Positions 51,887-60,577 of a stretch of 64,000 nt of DNA are shown here, piece by piece (the first letter of the stretch is position 1; every line of letters starts with the position of its first letter). The position numbers and the translations under genes are program-made. The notes below the pieces were generated by a model. That model was given only the letters and a program-made list of their open reading frames with translations. It was not told the DNA's origin and did no database searches. The stretch spans positions 186,001-250,000 of the forward strand of contig NZ_JAUTDN010000002.1 in the NCBI RefSeq assembly GCF_030646155.1, written 5' to 3'. The stretch comes from Conexibacter sp. CPCC 205762. GTDB lineage: Bacteria; Actinomycetota; Thermoleophilia; Solirubrobacterales; Solirubrobacteraceae.

Positions 51887-53035
51887 ATGAGGCGTAGGAG
51901 CCTTGGCGTCGCCGTGCTTGCCGCCGCTGTTGCGGCGCTCGCACCGTCGGCCGCGTCAGCAGCGACCTGGTCGGCGTCGACGCCGGTCGATCCGTCGGGT
52001 GCCTCAGCCAGCGGGCTGAGCGGCGTGTCGTGCACGGCGTCGACCAACTGCGAGGCCGTCGGCAGCACCGACGGCGCGGCGCTGATCGAGCGCTACAGCA
52101 GCGGGACCTGGAGCCAGCAGACGGCCGCGACGCCGCCGGCTGGGACGGTCAGCAGCGCGCTTGACGGCGTCGGCTGCTCGGCCAGCAACGCCTGCACCGC
52201 CGTCGGCAACTACGACGACGGCTCGTCGACCTGGGCGCTCGCCGAGCGCTGGACGACCGCGTGGGCGCTGCAGACGTTCCCGAGACCGTCGGGCGCGCAG
52301 TCGAGCCAGCTCAGCGGCGTCGCCTGCGTGACGAGCACCTACTGTCTCGCGGTCGGCGGCTACGTCGACAGAAGCGGCGTGCAGCAGCCGCTGGCGGCGA
52401 CCTGGAACGGCACCAGCTGGGCGCTGCAGACGGTCCCGCTCGTCTCCGGCTCGACCGGCACCGCGCTGAGCGGCGTGACGTGCGCCTCGACGACCTCCTG
52501 CGAGGTCGTCGGCAGCTACCTCGACAGAACCAACACGCCGTTCCCGACGGCCGCCGCGTACAACGGCGTCAGCACGTGGACGCTGCAGTCGGTGCCGACG
52601 CCCAGAGGCGCCAGCGCGACCTTCATCAGCGGCCTCTCCTGCACTTCCGCCAGCGCCTGCACGGCGGTCGGCTACGCGACCAACGCGACCAGCGTCTTCG
52701 CCGTCGCCGAGCGCTGGAACGGCACCGGCTGGGCAGAGCAGACGCTCGCCAGCGCCCCTGCGGGGTCGACCGGCAGCGCGCTGATCGGCGTCTCCTGCAC
52801 GACCAGCACCACCTGCAACGCGGTCGGCTACTACATCGACAGCGCCGGCAAGCAGCGCAGCTATTCGCAGACGTGGACGCCGTGGACGGTCGTCTCGACG
52901 CCGAACCCGTCGGTCTTCGACGCCGCCGCGGTCAACGGCATCTCGTGCACGTCGAGCACGGCCTGCATCAGCGTCGGCTACTTCTACGACACCAGCTTCA
53001 GCCTGCTGCACCCGCTCGCGCAGAGATACTCCTGA
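51887..53035 (+). CDS. secreted protein with seven Cys-pair repeats, probable beta-propeller
   Basis: 382 residues: a signal peptide (VAVLAAAVAALAPSAASA) and then seven repeats of about 50 residues. Each repeat centres on GVSC-x6-C-x-AVG (for example GLSGVSCTASTNCEAVGS, QLSGVACVTSTYCLAVGG, ALIGVSCTTSTTCNAVGY), usually followed by AERWNGTxW and LQTxP. Seven such units strongly suggest a seven-bladed propeller with a disulfide in each blade. The protein has no enzyme motif and may bind a surface or polysaccharide. Its function is unknown. RBS GGGGGAAGAG precedes ATG. Confidence 0.75.
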   Translation: MRRRSLGVAVLAAAVAALAPSAASAATWSASTPVDPSGASASGLSGVSCTASTNCEAVGSTDGAALIERYSSGTWSQQTAATPPAGTVSSALDGVGCSASNACTAVGNYDDGSSTWALAERWTTAWALQTFPRPSGAQSSQLSGVACVTSTYCLAVGGYVDRSGVQQPLAATWNGTSWALQTVPLVSGSTGTALSGVTCASTTSCEVVGSYLDRTNTPFPTAAAYNGVSTWTLQSVPTPRGASATFISGLSCTSASACTAVGYATNATSVFAVAERWNGTGWAEQTLASAPAGSTGSALIGVSCTTSTTCNAVGYYIDSAGKQRSYSQTWTPWTVVSTPNPSVFDAAAVNGISCTSSTACISVGYFYDTSFSLLHPLAQRYS

Positions 53036-53092
53036 GCGCGTTCTGACGTCAACGGCGGGCGGCGCGCGAACGAGCGCGTCGCCCGCCGGACG

Positions 53093-54019
53093 CTACGGCC
53101 GCGTCAGCTCGCGGTAGCCGCGCGCCGGCGGCAGGTCGGTGCCCTGCAACTGCGACTCGAGCCGGGCGAGCGCCGCGATCCGCTTGTCGAGCGGCGGATG
53201 GGTCGCGAACAGGCCGGCGACCGCTCTGCGTGGTGACGCCGGCAGGATGAAGAAGGCGTTCATCTCGCTCGCCGCGCGCAGGTCGCGCTGCGGCACGCGG
53301 CTCATCGAGCCGGAGATCTTCATCAGCGCCGAGGCGAGCGCGCTGGGGCGGCCGGTGATGACGGCGGCGCCGCGGTCGGCCGCGTACTCGCGGTAGCGCG
53401 ACAGCATCTGCATCAGCATGAAGGAGACGCCGTAGACGGCGAACGAGATCGCGATCAGCGGCAGGATCCCCGGGCTCTCGCGGTTGTTGCCGCCGAGCAG
53501 GAAGCCCCACTGGAGGATGAACGCGGCGATCGAGGCGAAGAACGAGGCGACCGTCATGATCATCACGTCGCGGTGCTGGACGTGCGCGAGCTCGTGGGCC
53601 ATCACGCCCTCCAGCTCGTGCGGCTCCAGCAGCTCCAAGATCCCGGTCGTCGCGCAGACCGTCGCGCTTCTGCGCGTGCGGCCGATCGCGAAGGCGTTCG
53701 GGACCGAGGTCTGCGCGATCGCCACCTTCGGCTTCGGCAGGTCGGCCTGGATGCAGAGGCGCTCGATCAGCGCGTGCAGCTCGGGCGCCTCCTGCGGCGA
53801 GACGACCTTCGCGTGCATCGCCCGCAGCGCGAGCTTGTCGGAGGCGAACAGCTGGACGACGAAGAGGCCGCCCGCGATCGCGACCGCGGCGCCGATCCCG
53901 ACTCCGGAGGCGGCGACGGCCGCCATCAGCACGACATAGACGGCTCCCAGCAGGAAGATCGTGAGGATCATCCGGACCTGGAGGCCGGTGTCGCGACCGA
54001 ACGTCGAGGGACTGCGCAT
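53093..54019 (-). CDS. htpX: zinc metalloprotease HtpX
   Basis: 308 residues from ATG 54019. Four hydrophobic segments (two near the N-terminus, two after the zinc motif), HELAHVQHRD (HExxH) and the downstream Glu in REYAADRGAAVITGRP. Matches the membrane protease that degrades damaged membrane proteins. THPPLDKRIAAL near the C-terminus is also characteristic. Divergent from the GGDEF-EAL gene. Confidence 0.93.
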   Translation of the reverse strand: MRSPSTFGRDTGLQVRMILTIFLLGAVYVVLMAAVAASGVGIGAAVAIAGGLFVVQLFASDKLALRAMHAKVVSPQEAPELHALIERLCIQADLPKPKVAIAQTSVPNAFAIGRTRRSATVCATTGILELLEPHELEGVMAHELAHVQHRDVMIMTVASFFASIAAFILQWGFLLGGNNRESPGILPLIAISFAVYGVSFMLMQMLSRYREYAADRGAAVITGRPSALASALMKISGSMSRVPQRDLRAASEMNAFFILPASPRRAVAGLFATHPPLDKRIAALARLESQLQGTDLPPARGYRELTRP

Positions 54020-54062
54020 CGTCTGGAACCGGCTCCTTCTCAAACTTGACGGGGCCACGTGT

Positions 54063-54275
54063 CGCGGGCCAGAGGCCCGCGCGGCGCGCCGGGAGTCAGA
54101 GATGGGGCCGGCGCGCCGCGTGGCCTTGGAGGCGCCGGTGGCGCGTCAGGCCCCGACGCGTTGCCCCACCGGCGTGCAATCAATATCGCTGCTCGCGAGC
54201 GTCGTGAGCAGGCACCGGGCGACCCGATCTGCGAGGGGTTCGCCCCCTCCGATCGAACCCCCTCCGGTCGGAGGG
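54063..54275 (+). other. structured leader region upstream of the GGDEF-EAL gene
   Basis: Hairpins found by eye: CGCGGGCC/GGCCCGCG (54063-54070 with 54074-54081); CGCGGCGCGCCGG/CCGGCGCGCCGCG (54080-54092 with 54108-54120), which shares two bases with the first so the pair is mutually exclusive; CGCGTC/GACGCG (about 54143-54160); and CCCTCCGA/TCGGAGGG (54245-54252 with 54268-54275). No gene is seen in 54059-54360. Confidence 0.4.
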
Positions 54276-54360
54276 TGGCAAAAGCTACGAAAAGCGTTCA
54301 AATGCGCCAAGGCAGGCGAGCTGCTGTCGCAGTGCGCCACATTCGTCGATCATTCCGTGC

Positions 54361-56265
54361 GTGGGGGACGCCGCGGGACACGGCGCGACGGGCAATCGTC
54401 GCCAAGCGCTCCTGATCAATCAGGAGCATGCTCGACTGCTCGACCTCGGGCGGGCGCAGCATCTGCTCGCCGCCCACCACGAGGTCCACGAGCTGATGCT
54501 CGCGGAGGCGCCGCTGGGGGAGGTGCTGACGCGGCTGGTGCGCGGCATCGAGCGCCACGCCGACGGGATGATCGGGACCGTGCTGCTGTTCGACGCCGAG
54601 ACGCGGACGCTCGGCCACTGCGCCGCGCCGAGCCTGCCGCGCAGCTACGTCGAGGGGATCGACGGCAGCGTCGTCGGGCCCGAGGTCGGCTCCTGCGGCG
54701 CCGCCGCCTACCACGGCAGGGAGGTGATCGTCGACGACATCGAGCACGATCCGCGCTGGCGCGCCTTTCGCCAGCTCGCGAGAGACCACAGCCTGCGCGC
54801 CTGCTGGTCGGCGCCCGTGCTCGACGCCTCCGGCGAGGTGCTCGGGACCTTCGCGCTCTACTACGACGCGCCGCGCAAGCCCTCCGCCGGCGAGCTGCGG
54901 CTGATCCGCCAGTCGAGCCGGCTGGCGGCGGTCGCGATCGAGCGCCACCGTGTCCATGCGGAGCTGAAGCGGCTGGCCACGCGCGACACGCTCACCGGCC
55001 TGCCGAACCGCGCGCTGCTGGTCGACCGCCTCACGCAGGCGCTCGCGCGCTCGCAGCGGACCGGCAGCGAGATCGCCGTCGTCTTCTGCGACCTCGACGA
55101 CTTCAAGCTCGTCAACGACTCGCTCGGCCACGAGCTCGGCGACTGGGTGCTGCGCGAGGTCGCCGGCCGCCTTGCCGCCGCCGTCAGGCCCGGCGACACC
55201 GTCGCGCGCTTCGGCGGCGACGAGTTCGTCGTCGTCGCCGACGGCATCACCGCCGGCGGCGCGCTGCGGCTCGCCCAACGGCTGCACGGTGCGCTCGACG
55301 CTCCGTTCGTCCATCCCGCCAGCGGCGAGCACGCGGTCGGGACGACGCTCGGGATCGCGCTCGCCGACGCCGGCGTCAGCGCCGAGGAGGCGATCCGCCG
55401 CGCCGACAACGCGCTCTACGACGCCAAGCGCGCGGGCGTCCCGACGCGCGTCTACAGCCACGAGCTGCACCAGCGCGCGAACGAGCGGCTGAAGCTGCAC
55501 GGCGAGCTGCGGCGGGCGCTCGCGCGGGAGCAGCTGCGACTGCTCTACCAGCCGGTCTTCGACCTCGCCAGCGACCGCGTCGTCGCGTTCGAGGCGCTGA
55601 TGCGATGGGACAACCCGCAGCTCGGCAGCGTCTCGCCGGCGCGCTTCATCCCCGCCGCAGAGCAGACCGGCCTGATCGTCGAGCTGGGCGAGTGGGCGCT
55701 GCGGACCGCTGCCGCGCAGGCGCGCCGCTGGGCCGAGCAGGGGACGCCGGTGACGGTCGCCGTCAACCTCTCGGCGCGGCAGCTGCTCGACCCCGAGCTG
55801 CCGGCGCGCGTCGAGCGGGCGCTCGCCGCCACGGAGCTGAGCGCCGAGCTGCTGATCGTCGAGGTGACCGAGACCGCGCTGCTGGACCACGACGTGCTCG
55901 CGGCACGCTCGCTGGCGGCGCTGGCCGCGCTCGGCGTCCACATCGCGCTCGACGACTTCGGCACCGGCTACTCCAGCTTCGGCCGGCTGCGGCGGCTGCC
56001 GATCGACGCGATCAAGATAGATCGCGAGTTCGTCGCCGGGCTCGGCGTCGACCCCGACGCGAACGCGATCGTGACCGCGATCGTCGGGCTCGCGCGCGGC
56101 CTCGACCTGCTCGTGACCGCCGAGGGCGTCGAGACGCCCGAGCAGTTGGAGCTGCTGCGCGAGCAGGGCGTGACGCACGTCCAGGGCTTCCATCTCGGGC
56201 GCCCGCAGGACCCGGCGGCCGCCGGCGCGCTGCTGCGCCGCGACGGTGCGCACGGGCCGAGCTGA
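54361..56265 (+). CDS. GAF-GGDEF-EAL cyclic-di-GMP turnover protein
   Basis: 634 residues from GTG 54361 (no clear RBS; the start is approximate). A GAF domain (about 45-190: GMIGTVLLFDAETRTL, GSCGAAAYHGREVIVDDIEHDPRW) precedes GGDEF (TRDTLTGLPNRALLVDRL, active site RFGGDEF at about 283-289, intact) and EAL (YQPVFDLASDRVVAFEALMRW, LDDFGTGYSSFGRLRRLPIDAIKIDREFV, VTAEGVET; intact). Both synthase and phosphodiesterase sites look usable. No membrane segment, so a soluble sensor. Followed by a NarL/kinase pair on the same strand. Confidence 0.93.
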   Translation: MGDAAGHGATGNRRQALLINQEHARLLDLGRAQHLLAAHHEVHELMLAEAPLGEVLTRLVRGIERHADGMIGTVLLFDAETRTLGHCAAPSLPRSYVEGIDGSVVGPEVGSCGAAAYHGREVIVDDIEHDPRWRAFRQLARDHSLRACWSAPVLDASGEVLGTFALYYDAPRKPSAGELRLIRQSSRLAAVAIERHRVHAELKRLATRDTLTGLPNRALLVDRLTQALARSQRTGSEIAVVFCDLDDFKLVNDSLGHELGDWVLREVAGRLAAAVRPGDTVARFGGDEFVVVADGITAGGALRLAQRLHGALDAPFVHPASGEHAVGTTLGIALADAGVSAEEAIRRADNALYDAKRAGVPTRVYSHELHQRANERLKLHGELRRALAREQLRLLYQPVFDLASDRVVAFEALMRWDNPQLGSVSPARFIPAAEQTGLIVELGEWALRTAAAQARRWAEQGTPVTVAVNLSARQLLDPELPARVERALAATELSAELLIVEVTETALLDHDVLAARSLAALAALGVHIALDDFGTGYSSFGRLRRLPIDAIKIDREFVAGLGVDPDANAIVTAIVGLARGLDLLVTAEGVETPEQLELLREQGVTHVQGFHLGRPQDPAAAGALLRRDGAHGPS

Positions 56266-56288
56266 GAGCCCATGCCACAATCGCAGGC

Positions 56289-56936
56289 GTGAGCGCTTCC
56301 CCACCCCGCGTGCGGGTGCTCGTCGCCGACGACCATCCGCTCTTCCGCGAGGCGATCGTGCGGACGATCCGCGAACGGCCCGAGTTCGAGCTGGTCGGCG
56401 AGGCCGCCGACGGCCGCGCGGCGCTCGAGGCGATCCGCGAGCTGCGGCCCGACGTCGCCGTGATCGACGTCAAGATGCCCGAGCTGGACGGCCTCCAGGT
56501 CGTCGCCGCCGTCAGACGCGACGAGCTGCCGACCCGCGTGCTGCTGCTGTCGGCGTTCCTCGACAGCTCGATCGTCTTCCAGGCGGTCGGCGCCGGCGCC
56601 GCCGCCTACCTCTCGAAGGAGGCCGACCGCGGTCAGATCGGCGACGCGATCGCCGCCGTCGCGCGCGGCGAGACGGTCCTCTCGCCGGAGGCGCAGGCCG
56701 GGATCGCCGCCGAGGTCCGCTCGCGTCAGGTCGAGGACCGCCCGCTGCTGACGCCGCGCGAGCGCGAGGTGCTCGGCCACGTCGCCGCCGGCCGCGGCGC
56801 GCCGGAGATCGCCCGCCTCATCCACCTCAGCCCGGCGACCGTCAAGGGCCACCTGCAGAGCCTCTACGAGAAGCTCGGCGTCTCCGACCGCGCGGCCGCC
56901 GTCGCCGAGGCGATGCGCCGCGGCCTGCTGGAATGA
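56289..56936 (+). CDS. NarL/LuxR-type response regulator
   Basis: 215 residues from GTG 56289. Receiver: VLVADDHPLFREAIV, phospho-acceptor Asp in DVAVIDVKMPELDGL, Lys in YLSKEA. LuxR HTH at the C-terminus: LTPREREVLGHVAAGRGAPEIARLIHLSPATVKGHLQSLYEKLGV, quoted for the motif LTPREREVL and SPATVKGHLQ. Stop overlaps the kinase start (ATGA), so the two are one two-component system. Confidence 0.93.
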   Translation: MSASPPRVRVLVADDHPLFREAIVRTIRERPEFELVGEAADGRAALEAIRELRPDVAVIDVKMPELDGLQVVAAVRRDELPTRVLLLSAFLDSSIVFQAVGAGAAAYLSKEADRGQIGDAIAAVARGETVLSPEAQAGIAAEVRSRQVEDRPLLTPREREVLGHVAAGRGAPEIARLIHLSPATVKGHLQSLYEKLGVSDRAAAVAEAMRRGLLE

Positions 56937-58093
56937 GCGGCAGGGGCCGCGGCGAGAGCGTCCGCATCTGGGCGCTGATCCGCCTCTCGGCGCTGCCGGC
57001 GATCTACCTCGGCGAGCGGCTCGTCGCGCACCCCAGCCCGCGCAGCGACCCGTTCGGGCCGCTGCTGGCGGCGGCGACCGTCTACGCGGTCGCGGTCGCG
57101 CTGATCGCCTGGCGCGGCCGCGGCCGGCAGCCGCCGGTGCAGCTGCTGGCGCTGCTCGACATCGCCTTCCTGTGGGCGCTCACCTACACCTCCGGCGGCC
57201 CCTTCTCGCAGCTGCGCTACGCCTTCTTCCTGCTGCCGATCGGCGCGGCGCTGCTGCTGCGGCCGCCGCTGACGGCGGCGGCATCGCTCGTCGTCGTGCT
57301 CTCCTACCTGGGGATCGCGCTGCTGTATCCGACGACCGGCGCCGGCGACTTCGAGCTGACGCAGGCGGTCTACCTCGTCTGGATGGGGATCGTCGCGGTG
57401 CTGCTGTCGCGGCTGCTGGCGCGCCGCGCCGACGAGGTCGAGCGGCTGTCGGCCGATCGCGGCCGGCTGGTCGCGCAGGCGCTCGACGCCGAGGACCGCG
57501 AGCGCCGCCGGCTGGCCGGCGCGCTGCACGACGAGGCGGTCCAGAACCTGCTCGCCGCGCGCCAGGAGCTGGCCGGCGGCAACGTCGACCTCGGCTTCGT
57601 CCAGCACGGGCTCGACCGCACGATCGAGCAGCTGCGCGACGCCGTCTTCGACCTCTACCCGGCGGCGCTCGACCACGCCGGGCTGGCGGCGGCGCTGGAG
57701 GCGGTCGCAGCGCACGCCGGCCGCCGCGCCGGCTTCGACTGGGAGGTCGAGGTCGACGCCGACGCCGCTGGCGGCCGGCATGACCAGCTGCTGTTCTCGC
57801 TCGCGCGCGAGCTGATCATCAACGTCGCCAAGCACGCCGAGGCGCGCAACGTGACCGTGCGCGTGCGGGCGACGCCGGCCGAGCTGCAGCTCGAGGTCGC
57901 CGACGACGGCCGCGGGCTCGACCCCTCGCGGCTGCGGCGCGCGCCGCTGGACGGCCACATCGGGCTCGCCTCCGCGACCGAGCGCGTCGAGGCGCTCGAC
58001 GGGGCGCTGGAGATCGCCGCGGAGAGCGGTCAGGGCACGCTGGTGCGGGCGCGGATCCCGCTGCGACCGGTGCTCGCGCGCGACCCATCCTGA
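56933..58093 (+). CDS. sensor histidine kinase, HisKA_3 (NarX/DesK-like)
   Basis: 386 residues with about five to six membrane segments in the first 160 residues (AATVYAVAVALIAW, ALLDIAFLWALTYT, FFLLPIGAALLL, AASLVVVLSYLGIALLY). A coiled linker leads to the phosphorylated His in RRLAGALHDEAVQNLLAAR (about residue 197) and a HATPase_c domain (LARELIINVAKHAEARNV; VADDGRGLDP; HIGLASATERVEALDG). The sensed signal is unknown, perhaps membrane-related. Partner of the preceding regulator. Confidence 0.92.
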   Translation: MSGRGRGESVRIWALIRLSALPAIYLGERLVAHPSPRSDPFGPLLAAATVYAVAVALIAWRGRGRQPPVQLLALLDIAFLWALTYTSGGPFSQLRYAFFLLPIGAALLLRPPLTAAASLVVVLSYLGIALLYPTTGAGDFELTQAVYLVWMGIVAVLLSRLLARRADEVERLSADRGRLVAQALDAEDRERRRLAGALHDEAVQNLLAARQELAGGNVDLGFVQHGLDRTIEQLRDAVFDLYPAALDHAGLAAALEAVAAHAGRRAGFDWEVEVDADAAGGRHDQLLFSLARELIINVAKHAEARNVTVRVRATPAELQLEVADDGRGLDPSRLRRAPLDGHIGLASATERVEALDGALEIAAESGQGTLVRARIPLRPVLARDPS

Positions 58094-58138
58094 ATTCACA
58101 CCGTAAGAGGACTACTCTGCGGCGACGCCCCGGGACGG

Positions 58139-58173
58139 CCGGTCCGAGTGCACGGAGGTCGTACTCGGACCGG
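58139..58173. terminator. perfect 11-bp hairpin after the kinase gene
   Basis: CCGGTCCGAGT (58139-58149), 13-nt loop, ACTCGGACCGG (58163-58173), 46 bp past the kinase stop and upstream of a TAGGCT -10-like hexamer of the next gene. It could be a terminator or an operator. Confidence 0.5.
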
Positions 58174-58225
58174 TGGGGCGGCCTCTCCTCCTTCATGTAG
58201 GCTCGCGAAGCCCGCGAGGAGGAGC

Positions 58226-60211
58226 ATGACGATGCAGCAGTTGACGCTGTCCGCGCGCCAGCGGCGCGCGCTCGCCACGATCTGCGACACCCTCTGCCCG
58301 GCCGGGGACGGCCTGCCGAGCGCAACCGAGCTGGGCGTGCCCGAGGCGGTCGTCGCGCTGGTCGCGCGCGATCCGCGGCCGGCGGCGCGGCGCGAGCTGA
58401 AGCAGCTGCTGAGCGCCTGGGACAGCGCGCCGCTGACGTACGCGATCGGCCACGGCTGGAATCGCTTCAGCGCGCTGCCGCAGGAGCGCCGCGAGCAGGC
58501 GCTGCTGTCGTGGTGCGACAGTCGCATCCCGCAGCGCCGCGCCGCCTTCCAGGCGCTGCGCAAGGGCGCGCTGCTGATGTACTGGGCGCTGCCGGCGCGC
58601 GACGGCACGGCCAACCCGGCGTGGGCGACGCTCGGCCTGCCGGCGCCGCCCGGCCCGCCGGCGGACGCGCCGCCGAAGGCGCTCAGACCGCTCGCCGAGC
58701 CGGCCGCCGGCACCACGCTGCAGTGCGACGTCGCGATCGTCGGCTCGGGCGCCGGCGGCGGCGTCGCGGCCGCCGTGCTGAGCGCGGCCGGGCTCGACGT
58801 GATCGTGATCGAGGCCGGCGGCTACTGGGACGACGAGGACTTCGACGGCGGCGAGCTGCGCGCGCTGACGCAGTTCTACGCCGGCTCGCCGACGGCGACC
58901 CACGACCAGGGCGTCGCGCTGATCGCCGGCGCCTGCCTCGGCGGCGGCACCGTCGTCAACTACTCGACCTCGTTCCGCACGCCCGACGACGTGCGCGCCG
59001 AGTGGGCCGCCCACGGCGTCCCCGCCTTCACGAGCGACGACTACGGCGCCTCGCTCGACGCCGTCGTCGCGCGGCTCGGCGTCAACCAGGAGCACAACGA
59101 GCCGTCGTCGCGGGACCGCAAGCTGCGCGCCGGGGCGCTCGCGCTCGGCTGGCACGTCGACGCGATGCCGCGCAACGTCGACGGCCGCTGCGACATGGGC
59201 GAGCAGTGCGGCCGCTGCGGCCTCGGCTGCCGCCTCGGCGCGAAGCAGTCGGTCGTCAAGACGTGGCTGCGCGACGCCGCCGACAGCGGCGCGCGGCTGC
59301 TCGTCGGGACGAAGGTCGAGCGGGTCGTGATCGAGCAGGGCAGCGCCCGCGGCGTGCGCGCGCGCACGGCCGGCGGCGGCGAGCTGACGGTGCGGGCGCG
59401 GGCGGTCGTCGCCGCCTGCGGCGCGCTCCACACGCCCGCGCTGCTGATGCGCTCCGGGCTGCAGAACCAGCACCTCGGCAAGCACCTCAAGCTGCACCCG
59501 GCGACCGCGGTCTGGGGCGTCTACGACGAGGAGCTGCGGCCGTGGGAGGGGACGATGCAGGCGCTCTACTCCGACCAGCACCGCGACCTCGACGGGGACG
59601 GCTACGGCGTCAAGTACGAGACCGCCGCCGCGCTGCCGCACCTGGCGGTGCCGTTCTTCCCGTGGCGCTCCCGCCGCCAGCATCACGAGCTGATGGAGGC
59701 GCTCTCCAGCTCGGTCGCGTTCGGCGTGCTGCTGCGCGACCGCGACGGCGGCGAGGTGCGCGTCGGCCGCGACGGCGAGCCGCTCGTCCGCTACGCGCTG
59801 TCGCGCCGCGACCTCGCGCACATGCGGACCGGCGTCGAGGGCGCAGCGCGGATGCACGAGGCGGCCGGCGCGCGGCGGATCTTCTCCTCGCAGTCGCGCC
59901 TCGTCGCCTACGAGCCGGGGACCAACGGCGGCGCGGAGGCGGCGCGCGCCGAGTTCCTGCGCGCGGTCGACGCCTGCGGCTGGGGCGCCGGGCGGACGCA
60001 ATACGCCTCTTTCCACATCATGGGGTCGGCGCGGATGGGCGGCGCCGCCGCGACCTCCGCGGTCGCGCCGAACGGCGAGACGTGGGACGTGCGCGACCTG
60101 TGGGTGCTCGACGGCTCGGCCTTCCCGAGCGCGCCGGGCGTCAACCCGCAGGTGTCGATCCAGGCGGTCGCCCACATGGGAGCGCGGGCGCTGGCCGCCC
60201 GGCTGGCCTGA
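58226..60211 (+). CDS. GMC oxidoreductase, long-chain fatty alcohol oxidase type
   Basis: 661 residues from ATG 58226 with GAGGAGGAG upstream. An N-terminal helical region of about 150 residues (LSARQRRALATICDTLCPAGDG) resembles the small subunit-like domain of alcohol/gluconate dehydrogenases. Next come the FAD motif VAIVGSGAGGGVAAAVLSAAG, GACLGGGTVVNYSTSFRTP, a Cys cluster (CDMGEQCGRCGLGCRLGAKQS, five Cys), and the C-terminal HIMGSARMGG and VLDGSAFPSAPGVNPQVSIQA (parts) with the catalytic His. The Cys cluster and length match plant/yeast FAO-like enzymes that oxidise long-chain alcohols to aldehydes. Confidence 0.88.
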   Translation: MTMQQLTLSARQRRALATICDTLCPAGDGLPSATELGVPEAVVALVARDPRPAARRELKQLLSAWDSAPLTYAIGHGWNRFSALPQERREQALLSWCDSRIPQRRAAFQALRKGALLMYWALPARDGTANPAWATLGLPAPPGPPADAPPKALRPLAEPAAGTTLQCDVAIVGSGAGGGVAAAVLSAAGLDVIVIEAGGYWDDEDFDGGELRALTQFYAGSPTATHDQGVALIAGACLGGGTVVNYSTSFRTPDDVRAEWAAHGVPAFTSDDYGASLDAVVARLGVNQEHNEPSSRDRKLRAGALALGWHVDAMPRNVDGRCDMGEQCGRCGLGCRLGAKQSVVKTWLRDAADSGARLLVGTKVERVVIEQGSARGVRARTAGGGELTVRARAVVAACGALHTPALLMRSGLQNQHLGKHLKLHPATAVWGVYDEELRPWEGTMQALYSDQHRDLDGDGYGVKYETAAALPHLAVPFFPWRSRRQHHELMEALSSSVAFGVLLRDRDGGEVRVGRDGEPLVRYALSRRDLAHMRTGVEGAARMHEAAGARRIFSSQSRLVAYEPGTNGGAEAARAEFLRAVDACGWGAGRTQYASFHIMGSARMGGAAATSAVAPNGETWDVRDLWVLDGSAFPSAPGVNPQVSIQAVAHMGARALAARLA

Positions 60212-60235
60212 ATCGGGGTCCGTTCGGGTAGTTCG

Positions 60236-60241
60236 TATCCT
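60236..60241 (+). promoter_or_regulatory. -10 element of the small Pro-rich protein gene
   Basis: TATCCT, 39 nt before the GTG start. No convincing -35. Confidence 0.35.
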
Positions 60242-60280
60242 CGGGGCACTGACGCCAACCCGAGACGGACAGGAGGACCG

Positions 60281-60568
60281 GTGAAGTTCAACAAGCTGGC
60301 CGAGAAGGCCAAGCAGGCGATAGAGAGACGCGGCGGCATGGACTCCCTGAAGGAGGACCTGCAGGAGGTCAAGGACGCGGCGACAGGCAGAGGCAGCCTC
60401 AAGGAGAAGGCGAGAGCCGCTGCCGACGCGCTCAAGACGCCCGGCAGAAACCCGAGAGCGGACGAGGCGCCCGCGCAGCCCGCCGCGGCCGCCGAGCCGC
60501 CCGCGCCTGCGCCCGCCCCGAGCGCGGCGCCTCCGACCACGCCCCCGACTCCGCCGGCGGCGGCGTAG
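60281..60568 (+). CDS. small basic-helical protein with Pro/Ala tail
   Basis: 95 residues from GTG 60281 with GGAGGA upstream. The first 55 residues are amphipathic and Lys-rich (KLAEKAKQAIERRGGMDSL; KEKARAAADALK), somewhat like the small MT0933-type antitoxins of mycobacteria; this likeness is weak. The last 35 are Pro/Ala/Thr. No toxin gene is adjacent. Function unknown. Arg is encoded mostly by AGA here. Confidence 0.6.
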   Translation: MKFNKLAEKAKQAIERRGGMDSLKEDLQEVKDAATGRGSLKEKARAAADALKTPGRNPRADEAPAQPAAAAEPPAPAPAPSAAPPTTPPTPPAAA

Positions 60569-60577
60569 ACGACCTTG

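Noticed and set aside
54063..54360. c-di-GMP (GEMM) riboswitch before the GGDEF-EAL gene
   Set aside because: The core GEMM motifs and tetraloop/receptor could not be located; only generic hairpins are seen.
60281..60568. Toxin-antitoxin locus based on the antitoxin-like small protein
   Set aside because: The likeness to MT0933-type antitoxins is weak and no candidate toxin adjoins it.
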